A stretch of 64,000 nt of DNA from positions 1,984,001-2,048,000 of the forward strand of contig NZ_FO704550.1 in NCBI RefSeq assembly GCF_000968195.1, written 5' to 3'. Position 1 is the first letter of the stretch. The number at the start of each line of letters is the position of its first letter. Position numbers and translations under genes: made by a program. The stretch is from Xenorhabdus doucetiae (lineage in GTDB: Bacteria > Pseudomonadota > Gammaproteobacteria > Enterobacterales > Enterobacteriaceae). This document shows positions 54,596 through 63,427 of the stretch, piece by piece. Under the pieces are notes generated by a model. It did not search any database, was not told the DNA's origin, and saw nothing but the letters and a program-made list of their open reading frames with translations.

Positions 54596-55786
54596 TCACA
54601 GTTCAATAAAATATCGTTTCACTATTTCCCGGCCAATCTCCATTGACGCCGTGGCTGCCGGTGAAGGTGCATTGCAAACATGCAGTGAACGGCGACCTTT
54701 CACGAAGTGAAAATCATCCACTAATTTGCCATCGGTGGTAAGTGCTTGGGCGCGAACACCGGCTGGCCCTGGTGTAATATCTTCTGGCTGCAAATCAGGA
54801 ATAAGCTGGCGGGCATTTTCAGTAAAAAGCGAGCGAGAAAAGGAGCGTCGCATTTCGGCCATGCCTTCACAGAAATAACGGGTGGCGATTTTCCAGAATC
54901 CTTTGTAAGCCAGTACCTCTGCCATATCCCGTAGATTGAAGTCTGTCTTGTGATATCCCTCACGCTTAAAGGCCAGTACAGCATTGGGGCCAACATCCCG
55001 TTTACCATTGTGCATTCGCGTAAAATGAACGCCGAGAAAAGGGAAATCGGGATTGGGCACGGGATAAATCAGGTGATTGACCAGATAATTTTTACGGTTA
55101 TTTAAAACATAATATTCACCGCGGAAGGGGACGATTTTCATCCCTGTTTCATAGCCTGCCAGTTTGGCAATTCTGTCGCTGTGCAATCCGGCACAATTCA
55201 CTAACCATTTTGCCTGATAATGGGTTTGCTGAGTTTGTATCTCAACATAATCATGATGCTCACAAATACCTTGTACTTGCTGTTGATAATGAAGTTCGCC
55301 ACCTCTGGTCTGGATAATTTCAGCCAATTTGGCGGCAATTTCCGGGTAATTCACGATCCCGGCATCCGGCACCAATAGTGCCTCAAGGCCGTTGACATAA
55401 GGTTCACGCTCTTTCAATTGGGCTTGCGAAAGCAGGCTAACGTCAAGGCCGTTCTTCAATCCTCGCTGATAGATATTTTCCAGCAAAGGCAACTCCTTGA
55501 GTTGCGTTGCAATAATCACCTTACCGCAACGGTCGTAATATAATCCGTGCTGCTGACAAAACGCATATATTGAGCGGTTTCCCTGTTTCGCCAGCCGTGC
55601 CTTTAAACTACCTGGAGTGTAATAAATGCCGGAGTGCACAACGTTGCTGTTATGGCCGCTTTGGTGTGCCGCCACGCCATTTTCTTTATCTAACAATAGC
55701 AAGCGCAGGTGCGGATGCTGTTCTTGCAAGGCATTGGCGGTGCCAAGCCCGATTAATCCTGTACCAATGATAATGACGTCATACAT
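54596..55786 (-). CDS. lhgO: L-2-hydroxyglutarate oxidase/dehydrogenase
   Basis: 396 residues from the ATG at 55786; the longer upstream frame lies in the permease gene. The FAD fold starts MYDVIIIGTGLIGLGTA, with ENGVAAHQSGHNSNVVHSGIYY and NCAGLHSDRIAKLAG, then GPAGVRAQAL near the C-terminus: the DAO-type L-2-hydroxyglutarate oxidase (LhgO/YgaF) pattern. It oxidises L-2-hydroxyglutarate to 2-oxoglutarate at the membrane. It is the third gene of an operon with a TAXI-TRAP transporter, which suggests uptake of a related acid. Confidence 0.85.
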   Translation of the reverse strand: MYDVIIIGTGLIGLGTANALQEQHPHLRLLLLDKENGVAAHQSGHNSNVVHSGIYYTPGSLKARLAKQGNRSIYAFCQQHGLYYDRCGKVIIATQLKELPLLENIYQRGLKNGLDVSLLSQAQLKEREPYVNGLEALLVPDAGIVNYPEIAAKLAEIIQTRGGELHYQQQVQGICEHHDYVEIQTQQTHYQAKWLVNCAGLHSDRIAKLAGYETGMKIVPFRGEYYVLNNRKNYLVNHLIYPVPNPDFPFLGVHFTRMHNGKRDVGPNAVLAFKREGYHKTDFNLRDMAEVLAYKGFWKIATRYFCEGMAEMRRSFSRSLFTENARQLIPDLQPEDITPGPAGVRAQALTTDGKLVDDFHFVKGRRSLHVCNAPSPAATASMEIGREIVKRYFIEL

Positions 55787-55829
55787 TTTTAGGATGTTCC
55801 TCATTATTTTTGTTTTTACACGTTCCGAT

Positions 55830-57779
55830 TTATTGCGTAACCGATTTATTGCGAAAGAAGTGCATAACACCTGCGGCGACAATCAATATCACCCCGGCCA
55901 GATCTGTGATCATTCCTGGTTTGATTAACAGAATTGCGGCAATAGCGAAGAGAATTCGCTCTAACCAATGGGTTTTGTACATCCAAAAATTAGCGCTGGC
56001 AATGGAAAGCGAATAGATGCCAATCAGGGCAGTCAGGATCATATATCCAATAGATAAGGCGTTTAAGTCATCACCCTGCATCAATAATGCCGGGTTATAC
56101 ACCAAAATAAAGGGAATGATAAACCCTGGCAGCGCCAGATAGACGGCATTCCACGAAGTCTGTATGGGATCAGCACGGGCAATGCTGGCAGCCGTATAAC
56201 TGGCAAGTGCGACAGGCGGTGTAATATTAGAAAGTGCGCCAAACCAGAAAACAAAGAAGTGGGCGGCTAAGGGTAAAACTCCCGCTTTGATTAATATCGG
56301 TGACACTGTCACGGCAACAACGATATACAAGGCCGTTGAAGGCAGCCCCATGCTGAGGACAATACAAACAACCATAACAACCAGCAGGATCATCCACAGT
56401 GTGTTGTCGGTCAGGGAGACAATATTGAAAGCGAGTGTCGAGCCAATGCCTGTCATGGTGACAACACAGATAATCACGCCAATGGCGGCACAGGCAACGG
56501 TGACCTGAATCGCACCACGGGCAGCTTCATTGAGGGCAGCGGCAATTTTCTTGGGCGTCATGCGCACGGAAGTATCTGGTGTGATCCAACTTGCGAGGAT
56601 AATCGCGATAATACCGAGAAAACCGGCATAAATAGGTGTTTTCCCGGCTAATAACGTCCCGATCACGATAAATAGCGGCAGTAACAACAGGCCACGGGAT
56701 TTTAGAACCGTTTTGACTTGGGGAATATTTTCTTTGCTGACACCTTGCAATCCTTGTTTTTTGGCTTCCAGATCAATAGCAATAATCAGGGCGGCGTAAT
56801 AGAGCAGTGCCGGAATGATGGCTGCAATCACAATGGTGGTATAAGAAATGCCCAAAAAACCCGCCATAATAAAGGCAGCGGCGCCCATAATCGGTGGCAT
56901 GATCATGCCGCCTGTTGATGCCGCTGCTTCAACAGCGCCGGCAAAACGGGGAGACAGGCCGATATTTTTCATCAGCGGAATGGTGAAGGTGCCGGTTGTA
57001 GCAACATTGGCGACCGCGCTGCCACTCAGTGATCCGGTCAGGGCGGAGGAAATGACCGCAACCTGAGCAGGCCCACCGCGGCGGCGTCCGGCTATTGCCA
57101 TCGCAAGGTCATTGAACAATGCTGTCGCACCGCTGACACTTAAGAAAGCGCCAAACAGGATAAAAACCATGATTGCCGTTGATGCTGTGGAGAGGGTAAT
57201 ACCAAAAATACCTTCGCTGGTCATAAATAAGCGAAATAATAGGCGCTCAAGTGAAAATCCGGCATGCCCGAAAATACCCATAAAATACTCTCCGAACAGG
57301 GCATAGATAATGGCAAACAGGGATAAACCCGGTATGAAATAGCCGGTCGTGCGCCTTGCTGCCTCAAATAATACCGCGATACCCATCACAGACATCACAT
57401 AATCAGTGGTATTGGGAATGCTGTTGCGGACAACATGCAAGTCAGTGTAAGTAAAATAAAAATATCCATAACTGACCAAGGTGAGCAAAATAAAAAAGTA
57501 ATCCCAATAATTGAATTTGGCGGTTGAATAACGTTGAGAAATGGGGAACAGAATAAAACCTAAGCTCAAAATACCCGCGAGAAATATCGCATTGCGGTAA
57601 AATTCCTGCGTATTGGATAACGCATTGGCATAGATAGCATAAAGGGAAATGGCGATGGCAAGTATCGTTGTAAGCTTCAAATAGAGGCCGGTTAAATGGC
57701 GGTTGCCTGATCCGGCTTCTTTATCCAGCTCAATGTTATTTGGTTCAATCGTGGATGGCGTTTTATTATCAGTATTCAT
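55830..57779 (-). CDS. TRAP transporter permease, fused 4TM/12TM (TAXI type)
   Basis: 649 residues with an N-terminal four-helix part fused to a large DctM-like part, the usual form of TAXI-TRAP permeases. Recognisable are FGAFLSVSGATALFNDLA, ALTGSLSGSAVANVATTG, FAGAVEAAASTGGMIMPP, LPSTALYIVVAVTV and WFGALSNITPPVALASYTAA. It works with the binding protein encoded 69 bp upstream as an ion-driven importer. Confidence 0.87.
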   Translation of the reverse strand: MNTDNKTPSTIEPNNIELDKEAGSGNRHLTGLYLKLTTILAIAISLYAIYANALSNTQEFYRNAIFLAGILSLGFILFPISQRYSTAKFNYWDYFFILLTLVSYGYFYFTYTDLHVVRNSIPNTTDYVMSVMGIAVLFEAARRTTGYFIPGLSLFAIIYALFGEYFMGIFGHAGFSLERLLFRLFMTSEGIFGITLSTASTAIMVFILFGAFLSVSGATALFNDLAMAIAGRRRGGPAQVAVISSALTGSLSGSAVANVATTGTFTIPLMKNIGLSPRFAGAVEAAASTGGMIMPPIMGAAAFIMAGFLGISYTTIVIAAIIPALLYYAALIIAIDLEAKKQGLQGVSKENIPQVKTVLKSRGLLLLPLFIVIGTLLAGKTPIYAGFLGIIAIILASWITPDTSVRMTPKKIAAALNEAARGAIQVTVACAAIGVIICVVTMTGIGSTLAFNIVSLTDNTLWMILLVVMVVCIVLSMGLPSTALYIVVAVTVSPILIKAGVLPLAAHFFVFWFGALSNITPPVALASYTAASIARADPIQTSWNAVYLALPGFIIPFILVYNPALLMQGDDLNALSIGYMILTALIGIYSLSIASANFWMYKTHWLERILFAIAAILLIKPGMITDLAGVILIVAAGVMHFFRNKSVTQ

Positions 57780-57848
57780 GGTGACTCCATAATATTATGG
57801 CCAATAACATGGAAAATCAGGTTGAAATTTAGGGTGTCAGGTCAAAAA

Positions 57849-58898
57849 TCATGGTTGTTTGTCCGCAGATTTCAGTTCTGGAGGGACAAGATAGTCCGGA
57901 ATATTCAGGCCAATCTCACGATAATATTGATAGGCACCAAGATGTAATGGAACGGAAACCCCTTTCAATGCGTTTTCGGGCAGAATATATTTCGCGGAGC
58001 TGTGGATTTGATGGACTTCCTTCTGATTTTCAAACATCACTTTAGTTAATTCATAGATGGTTTTTTCATCTATTTTGCGGGTTGTCATCAGAATATTGGG
58101 TTGTGCAATCGTTTGGATGGGTTGTGTTTGGCGTGGATAAGTCTTTGGTTGAATGACGAAGCGAAACCATGAATTGGCGATAGCGTTAATCTTTTCCAGT
58201 TGTTCATCGGTGACGTTTAGAATACGGGCAGGAACGCCACTGGCATACATATCTGTGACGGCCGATGCCGGTACACCGGCAGGTAAGGCGCCACCATCAA
58301 GACGACCATCCCGCATGGCTGAAACCGTATCACCATAACCAAGATATTCTGGACGGATATTTTGTTTGCTGAGGTTAACACCTTGCAGAATAATCAAGGT
58401 AGATTGTTCAGTCCCACTGGCTTGTGGCCCGACAGAAAAACGTGTTCCGGTAATATCGTTTAGTGTTCCATCCTTGATTTTATCGTCTAATAACACAAAG
58501 TGTTCTACATTCGGCCAAAGAACAGAGATAGAACGTAGATCCTGATAAGGGTGGTTTTTGAAATTTCGCACTCCTTGATAGGCTTCGACGGCGATCAAAC
58601 TCTGTAAAATAGCGAGTTGAGCTTCATTCTTCTGGAGTAGATCAATATTTTCAATCGAACCGGCTGAGGATTGCCCTGTAACCTGAATATCCTCCTGTTT
58701 CAAATGGTGACTCCAGATATTGGCTAATCCCACGCCCATTGGGTAATAAGTTCCACCTGTGGACGCCGTTGCTACGGAGAGAAAACGTCTATTAGTATTT
58801 TCTATTTTTCCTGTCATGGCCATGATAACCAGGGCAATGGCGATCATAGCCGTTAATAGGAGCTTTACTTTTGAGGAAGCCATATTTTTTATTGTCAT
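57849..58898 (-). CDS. TAXI family TRAP solute-binding protein
   Basis: 349 residues with an N-terminal hydrophobic export or anchor segment (LLLTAMIAIALVIMAMTG). The TAXI signature is plain: SVATASTGGTYYPMGVGLAN, VTGQSSAGSIENIDLLQ, GTRFSVGPQASGTEQSTLI. It binds a solute, probably an organic acid, in the periplasm for the permease. It is the first gene of the transporter-lhgO operon. A rather long 364-bp leader (58899-59262) separates it from the divergent hydrolase; I see no clear operator there. Confidence 0.85.
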   Translation of the reverse strand: MTIKNMASSKVKLLLTAMIAIALVIMAMTGKIENTNRRFLSVATASTGGTYYPMGVGLANIWSHHLKQEDIQVTGQSSAGSIENIDLLQKNEAQLAILQSLIAVEAYQGVRNFKNHPYQDLRSISVLWPNVEHFVLLDDKIKDGTLNDITGTRFSVGPQASGTEQSTLIILQGVNLSKQNIRPEYLGYGDTVSAMRDGRLDGGALPAGVPASAVTDMYASGVPARILNVTDEQLEKINAIANSWFRFVIQPKTYPRQTQPIQTIAQPNILMTTRKIDEKTIYELTKVMFENQKEVHQIHSSAKYILPENALKGVSVPLHLGAYQYYREIGLNIPDYLVPPELKSADKQP

Positions 58899-59262
58899 AA
58901 TGTGATTACCCGATGATGTTGTGTCATAAATAGAGGTTAACTATTTGCATTAGCTTGTATACAACATTACCTGTCTGGTTCAGAGTTTCATGTTGAAAAT
59001 TTGTGATAGGTGTTTTGTATACCGTAAAAAATAAACGAAAAATATGAAGTCACTGATAGATTTTAAGTGAAAGAAATGCCCTGTATAATCTTGCAGGGGA
59101 TAAAAAAATCAGGTTTTATGAACAAATATCATATTCACTTTAGAGAAAGCCAAAACAATAAAAATCTCTGTTGTTTTATGATGGTTTAATATTAATGCTT
59201 TGTAAGCTAATTCAATAGCTTCCTTAAACTAATCTGTTATTGATTTTTGAGGAGATAGAATA

Positions 59263-60078
59263 ATGGCTACCATACGTAACTATAATATTAAAATCCGTTA
59301 TGCCGGTATTTCGGTAATCGATAGTGGCGGTAATGGATTGCCTGTGTTGTTAATTCATGGCAATTCCAGTTGTAAAGAAGTCTTTCGTCATCAAATTAAT
59401 CAGTTAAAAGGAAAGTATCGGGTTGTGGCGTTAGATTTACCTGGACACGGTTTGTCATCAAATGCGACTGAACCACGTCAAGCTTATTCAATGCCTGCTT
59501 ATGCCCACACGGTTATTGAGGTACTGGAAAAAATAGGCATTAACAGAGTCGTGGTTTTGGGCTGGTCGTTGGGGGGGCATATTGGGTTGGAAATGTTGGC
59601 CCTATTCCCTAAAATGATTGGCTTGATGATTTGTGGTACTCCGCCGGTAGCAGCGGGCGCGAATAACGTGGCTCTTGGTTTTCGCCCTGGCTTGGGGCTT
59701 GCCGGCAAAGCGGAATTTACTGAGGAAGATATTAAGCATTTTGTCTCTGATACTTACGGGATGAATGGATTTCAAGAACCTTTTATTGTTGAAGCGGTGG
59801 TAAGGACCGATGGATTGGCACGGCAATATATGTTTGAGGCGTTTCTTTCTCCTCAGGCAACCGATCAAAAATTATTGGCTGAAACCAGTGAAATACCGTT
59901 AGCGATTGTTAACGGGGCAGATGATCCGTATATTAATTTTTCTTATATCGATGGGCTAAATTACCGAAACCTTTGGCAAGAAAAAGTGTTTAATTTGGCG
60001 AATGTTGGTCATGCACCGTTCTGGGAAGCGCCTGAATTATTTAATCCAGTCTTAGTTGAATTCCTTGAGGGTTTTTAG
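59263..60078 (+). CDS. alpha/beta hydrolase
   Basis: 271 residues, cytosolic. Oxyanion part LLIHGNSSCKEVFRH, VVALDLPGHGLSS, the nucleophile elbow GWSLGGHIG (Ser near 102), acid in NGADDPYIN and His in NVGHAPFWEAP near the end. It is a lone-standing serine hydrolase of the haloperoxidase/esterase kind; the substrate is unknown. A GGAG ribosome site precedes the ATG. It is divergent from the TAXI-TRAP operon. Confidence 0.8.
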   Translation: MATIRNYNIKIRYAGISVIDSGGNGLPVLLIHGNSSCKEVFRHQINQLKGKYRVVALDLPGHGLSSNATEPRQAYSMPAYAHTVIEVLEKIGINRVVVLGWSLGGHIGLEMLALFPKMIGLMICGTPPVAAGANNVALGFRPGLGLAGKAEFTEEDIKHFVSDTYGMNGFQEPFIVEAVVRTDGLARQYMFEAFLSPQATDQKLLAETSEIPLAIVNGADDPYINFSYIDGLNYRNLWQEKVFNLANVGHAPFWEAPELFNPVLVEFLEGF

Positions 60079-60084
60079 TGTAAT

Positions 60085-60280
60085 TGGGTATGGTAATCCA
60101 TTGATGAAGATAAATGATAGTGGGAGCTTTTTATTACATATTTATTTCAATAAGTTAGATTAAAAACTCCCAATTATTATAACCTTAACACTTTTATTCA
60201 CCGTTGTTTTTTCCAGATTCAATTTTAACTTCCTGCTATAAAATCGACCTTAAGTTTTAATTGAATTAAATAACGCTGAA
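60085..60280. repeat. spacer repeat, copy 1
   Basis: Closely similar to 60503-60700: both start ATTGGGTATG, contain the inverted arms GGGAGCTTTTT-like / AAAAACTCCC (60122-60171) and share TTCAATTTTAACTTC and TTTTAATTGAATTAAATAA. Each copy lies after one of the small secreted genes, so gene plus spacer were duplicated together. Confidence 0.75.
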
Positions 60281-60475
60281 TTATAAGCAAAAATCTTTAG
60301 CTAACTTTAATAAAAGACCACTGGCAGGTCCACCATCAGGTATTAGAGAACATACTCCTGCGGCAATCGCATCATAAGGTTTTGGAATAAACCCAGCAGT
60401 GTATGCATTTGCATTAGCTGTGACAATTGCTCCCAAGATTAATGAAAGCATACAAGCGGATAATTTTCTGTTCAT
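60281..60475 (-). CDS. small secreted two-cysteine protein, paralogue 3
   Basis: 64 residues. The signal peptide MNRKLSACMLSLILGAIVT ends in ANANA near residue 24. The mature part is about 40 residues with two cysteines in CSLIPDG and the end KDFCL, which may form one disulphide. A GAGG site precedes the ATG. It is one of three tandem paralogues whose signal peptides are nearly identical while mature parts differ. It is exported; function unknown. This copy has a slightly longer mature part (IPKPYDAIAAG, GGPASGLLL). Confidence 0.65.
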   Translation of the reverse strand: MNRKLSACMLSLILGAIVTANANAYTAGFIPKPYDAIAAGVCSLIPDGGPASGLLLKLAKDFCL

Positions 60476-60502
60476 GGTCTGTACCTCATAGAGTTTTTCA
60501 AT

Positions 60503-60700
60503 GAAATTGGGTATGATAACCCATTAATAAGGATAGATAATAGTGGGGGCTTTTTATTACAGATATATTCAATAAATCACCTTAAAAAGCTCCCAACTAT
60601 TATAAGCTTAACATTTCTATCTGCCATTATTTTTTCAGATTCAATTTTAACTTCTTGCTATAAAAGTAGTCCTAGGTTTTAATTGAATTAAATAATGGTA
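60503..60700. repeat. spacer repeat, copy 2
   Basis: The second copy of the spacer at 60085-60280, with inverted arms GGGGGCTTTTT (60545-60555) and AAAAAGCTCCC (60584-60594). It is followed by the hairpin AAGGATATTC / GAATATCCTT (60701-60731), probably a terminator of the paralogue 2 gene. Confidence 0.75.
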
Positions 60701-60759
60701 AGGATATTCTTTTATTCACAGAATATCCTTGTTTTTATCTGTAAAATATTAACGCTGAA

Positions 60760-60942
60760 TTATAAGCAAAGGTCTTTAGTTAGCTTTAATACAAGGCCAC
60801 CGTCAGGTATTAGATTACATAATCCTTTGAGAGCTTCTCCGTATTTTCCTGGAAAAAATCCAGCAGTGTAGGCACTTGCGTTAGTTGTAACAACTGCGCC
60901 TAAGATTAATGAAAACATACAAGCGGCTAATTTTTTGTTCAT
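60760..60942 (-). CDS. small secreted two-cysteine protein, paralogue 2
   Basis: 60 residues: signal peptide MNKKLAACMFSLILGAVVT to NASA, then a mature part YTAGFFPGKYGEALKG, CNLIPDGG and the end KDLCL. Cysteines are kept at the same places as in the other two. This gene has GGGG instead of GAGG before the ATG. The LAAC near the start is not a lipobox, as the hydrophobic core comes after it. Confidence 0.65.
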   Translation of the reverse strand: MNKKLAACMFSLILGAVVTTNASAYTAGFFPGKYGEALKGLCNLIPDGGLVLKLTKDLCL

Positions 60943-61070
60943 GATTTTTACCCCGTAGAGTGAGAGACTAATATCAACAAAATATAAATATCAATAATAT
61001 ATTATATAGTGTTAACATCAACTAGTTACAGAATGTCTTTGTTTTTGATCTGCACAACATTAACACTGAG

Positions 61071-61253
61071 CTATAAGCAAGCAGTTTTAGCTATTTTTAA
61101 GGCGGTACTACCATCAGGGATTAGATTACATAACGCGACGAGATCTTTACCCACATCACCCCCAAAAAGTCCAGCAACAAACGCATTTGCGTTAGCGGTA
61201 ATAATTGTTCCCAGAATTAATGAAAGCATACAAGCAGCTAATTTTCTGTTCAT
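61071..61253 (-). CDS. small secreted two-cysteine protein, paralogue 1
   Basis: 60 residues: signal MNRKLAACMLSLILGTIIT to NANA, then FVAGLFGGDVGKDLVAL, CNLIPDGS and the end KTACL. It is the first of the three in transcription order. The sequence GTGTTAACATCAAC lies upstream (61326-61339) and recurs at 61009-61022 ahead of paralogue 2, a candidate shared promoter or operator element. A GAGG site precedes the ATG. Confidence 0.65.
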   Translation of the reverse strand: MNRKLAACMLSLILGTIITANANAFVAGLFGGDVGKDLVALCNLIPDGSTALKIAKTACL

Positions 61254-61705
61254 GGTTTGTACCTCATAAAGTTAGGGATTAATATTAATAAAACCTACAT
61301 ATTAACGACGTAACGACGTCGAATGGTGTTAACATCAACGTGAGTGCTTGTGTCAACATACTCATTTTTACAAGTGTTCTGGGTTCTTGGCTATTGATTT
61401 TCTCATTACATTTATATTTTATTTACAAAATAATAGCGCTTGTTTTTCATTTTCTTATTGGAGAAAGATACACAACTATATGTAAGTAATATTTTTTTGT
61501 AATTTGATTTATTGTTAATGTTAATAAAGTGTTTGTTTTTTTGGTGATAATTAATGATGTTATTTTTTATATTTTGGTTAAGGATTTTATATTGTATTGA
61601 TTTTGGGGGAGATAAAAAATCCACCTGATATACAAGTGGATATATACGATCTTTATCTTCTGGATGATGATCGGAATTGATTAAATATACAAAACAAATC
61701 AATGC
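61254..61705. other. intergenic region with hairpin behind mdaB
   Basis: It holds the upstream region of the small secreted genes and an AT-rich stretch. The stem ATCCAC / GTGGAT (61618-61643) may end mdaB transcription. A 96-codon AT-rich frame on the minus strand (61412-61702) crosses this hairpin and is not believable as a gene. Confidence 0.5.
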
Positions 61706-62284
61706 TTAGAAAAATTCGGATAAATGTTTTTTTAATTGTTTAATGTATTGAGAAACTTGTGGGTTTTTTATCACATCATAGCAAGCAAATGTTGGGAGTG
61801 GAGACATCCCTAAAAATTGGTTTGCTTTATGGAAAGGGTAGTAAACACTGTCAATGCCTTTTCCTTCAAAAAATTGATTGGGATCTTCAAATGATTCCAG
61901 AGGTGCATTCCAGGTTACCGAAAACATATAAGTTTTGTCTTGTATTAGGCCACCTGAGCCATATTTTTTGGCAGGATCATGACGGGTTCGTCCATCATCT
62001 TTAAACAGGGTACTGCGGCCAGCACTAAAAACTTCATCGACATATTGCTTTAAAATCCACGGGGCTTCCATCCACCAACCCGGCATTTGATAAATAATGC
62101 TATCCGCCCAAAGAAATTTATCCACCTCTGCGGCAATGTTATAGCCTTTATCGACATGGGTAACCTGAATATCATGGCCTATTTCTGTCAGGTGATCTTT
62201 AATAATTTCGGTTAAGGTGTTATTTAGCTCTCCTTTGGATTCGCCAAAATCTTTTGCTGAATTGATAACTAAAATATGACCCAT
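61706..62284 (-). CDS. mdaB: NADPH-quinone reductase, MdaB type
   Basis: 192 residues of the flavodoxin-like NAD(P)H oxidoreductase family: MGHILVINSAKDFGESKGE, then FLWADSIIYQMPGWWMEAPWI, KYGSGGLIQDKTYMFSVTWN and FLGMSPLPTFACYDV. MdaB reduces quinones by two electrons using NADPH and FAD and protects against oxidative stress. It follows an AraC regulator gene on the same strand by 80 bp. Confidence 0.88.
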   Translation of the reverse strand: MGHILVINSAKDFGESKGELNNTLTEIIKDHLTEIGHDIQVTHVDKGYNIAAEVDKFLWADSIIYQMPGWWMEAPWILKQYVDEVFSAGRSTLFKDDGRTRHDPAKKYGSGGLIQDKTYMFSVTWNAPLESFEDPNQFFEGKGIDSVYYPFHKANQFLGMSPLPTFACYDVIKNPQVSQYIKQLKKHLSEFF

Positions 62285-62364
62285 AATAATCTTCTGTTTT
62301 ATTCTATTGATAAATCGAAGATTATCTTAGGATTGATTTTGATGGAATGTGTGCCTGTTTATGG

Positions 62365-63333
62365 TCAATCGTTGCCTGATCCTCCAGTCATCTCTATTTT
62401 TTTGGTTTGGTTTATTCGAAACCGTTTCATATCCCGGCAGGGAGGTTCACCAAAAAGGCGACTATACTCACGGTTGAATTGGGACGTGCTTTCATAACCC
62501 ACCTGAAATGCGGTTGTTGTCATGTTGTGATGTTGGGTCAGTAATATTCGCCTTGCTTCGTGTAAGCGTAACCATTTCTGGTATTGCAGTGGGCTCATAG
62601 AAGTGACGGCTTTGAAGTGATGGTAAAAAGAGGAGGGACTCATTTTGGCGATTTGAGCCAGTTGTTCAACTTTAACGGGTTCGGCAAAGTGTTCTTTTAG
62701 CCATTTAATGGTGTGACTGATTTGATGACTTGGCGTTTCTTGGGAAGCCATTTGCTGCAAACGTTCCCCCAGTTCGCTTTTTAGCAGACGATAAATAATT
62801 TCTTGATGAATTAAGGAGGAGAGGACGGGGATATCTGCCGGTGTGTTTACTGTATCTAATAGACGATTAAAGCAGTTCAATAGATCAGCGGTAGCAGAGG
62901 TCGTCGCCAGTGCACATGTATCTTGTGTTTGATTTTGATTTTTTATTATGACCTTATTTTCAACCATTAATTTTGATGCTTCCTGCATATCCAGTTTTAA
63001 CATCAGGGCAAAAAAAGGTTTTTCCTTAGAGGCAGTGCAAATCTGAGTAATGGTAGGGATATTTATTGAAGTCACAATGAGTTGTTGGGGATTGCAACAA
63101 TATGAGCGGTCACCGATTGTCACCCGTTTTGCACCTTGGGCAATAACCATAATACTCGGTTCATACAACCAGCCAATGGGAGCTGTGGGCTGTTCCAGAT
63201 GGCAAAGCGTCAGTTGGGGAATTGCTGTTTTTACCGCATGAGTATTGGGTCGAGCCAATGTCGCTACTTTGCCTGCCAATTGTTGTAACTGGATTTCGAT
63301 TTCTCTATCGGATTGGTGATGTGATTCATCCAC
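62365..63333 (-). CDS. AraC family regulator, YqhC-like
   Basis: 322 residues. The N-terminal cupin part (EPSIMVIAQGAKRVTIGDR, then PFFALMLKLDM) belongs to the AraC_N type of YqhC relatives, and the C-terminal double HTH has VKVEQLAQIAKMSPSSFYHH and TTAFQVGYESTSQFNREYSR. YqhC controls aldehyde reductase genes; here the neighbour downstream is mdaB, a likely target for quinone or aldehyde stress. That target is inference. Confidence 0.82.
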   Translation of the reverse strand: MDESHHQSDREIEIQLQQLAGKVATLARPNTHAVKTAIPQLTLCHLEQPTAPIGWLYEPSIMVIAQGAKRVTIGDRSYCCNPQQLIVTSINIPTITQICTASKEKPFFALMLKLDMQEASKLMVENKVIIKNQNQTQDTCALATTSATADLLNCFNRLLDTVNTPADIPVLSSLIHQEIIYRLLKSELGERLQQMASQETPSHQISHTIKWLKEHFAEPVKVEQLAQIAKMSPSSFYHHFKAVTSMSPLQYQKWLRLHEARRILLTQHHNMTTTAFQVGYESTSQFNREYSRLFGEPPCRDMKRFRINQTKKIEMTGGSGND

Positions 63334-63372
63334 TTTTTATTTCCTTATCTTTTAAAAATTATGATGATAAGA

Positions 63373-63398
63373 AAAATCCACGCTATTGCGTGGATTTT
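63373..63398 (-). terminator. rho-independent terminator of ychF
   Basis: A perfect 11-bp stem AAAATCCACGC / GCGTGGATTTT with a 4-base loop, followed by T's on the minus strand, 30 bp past the ychF stop. Confidence 0.85.
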
Positions 63399-63427
63399 GT
63401 TGAAATACGTTGAGACAAGAGAAACGA

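Noticed and set aside
60281..61253. Lipoprotein reading of the three small secreted proteins (LAAC at residues 5-8)
   Set aside because: The hydrophobic core follows the cysteine instead of preceding it, and an ANA/ASA cleavage site fits ordinary signal peptidase I.
61412..61702. 96-codon open frame on the minus strand
   Set aside because: Very AT-rich, no ribosome site, crosses the hairpin behind mdaB, and its composition is that of non-coding DNA.
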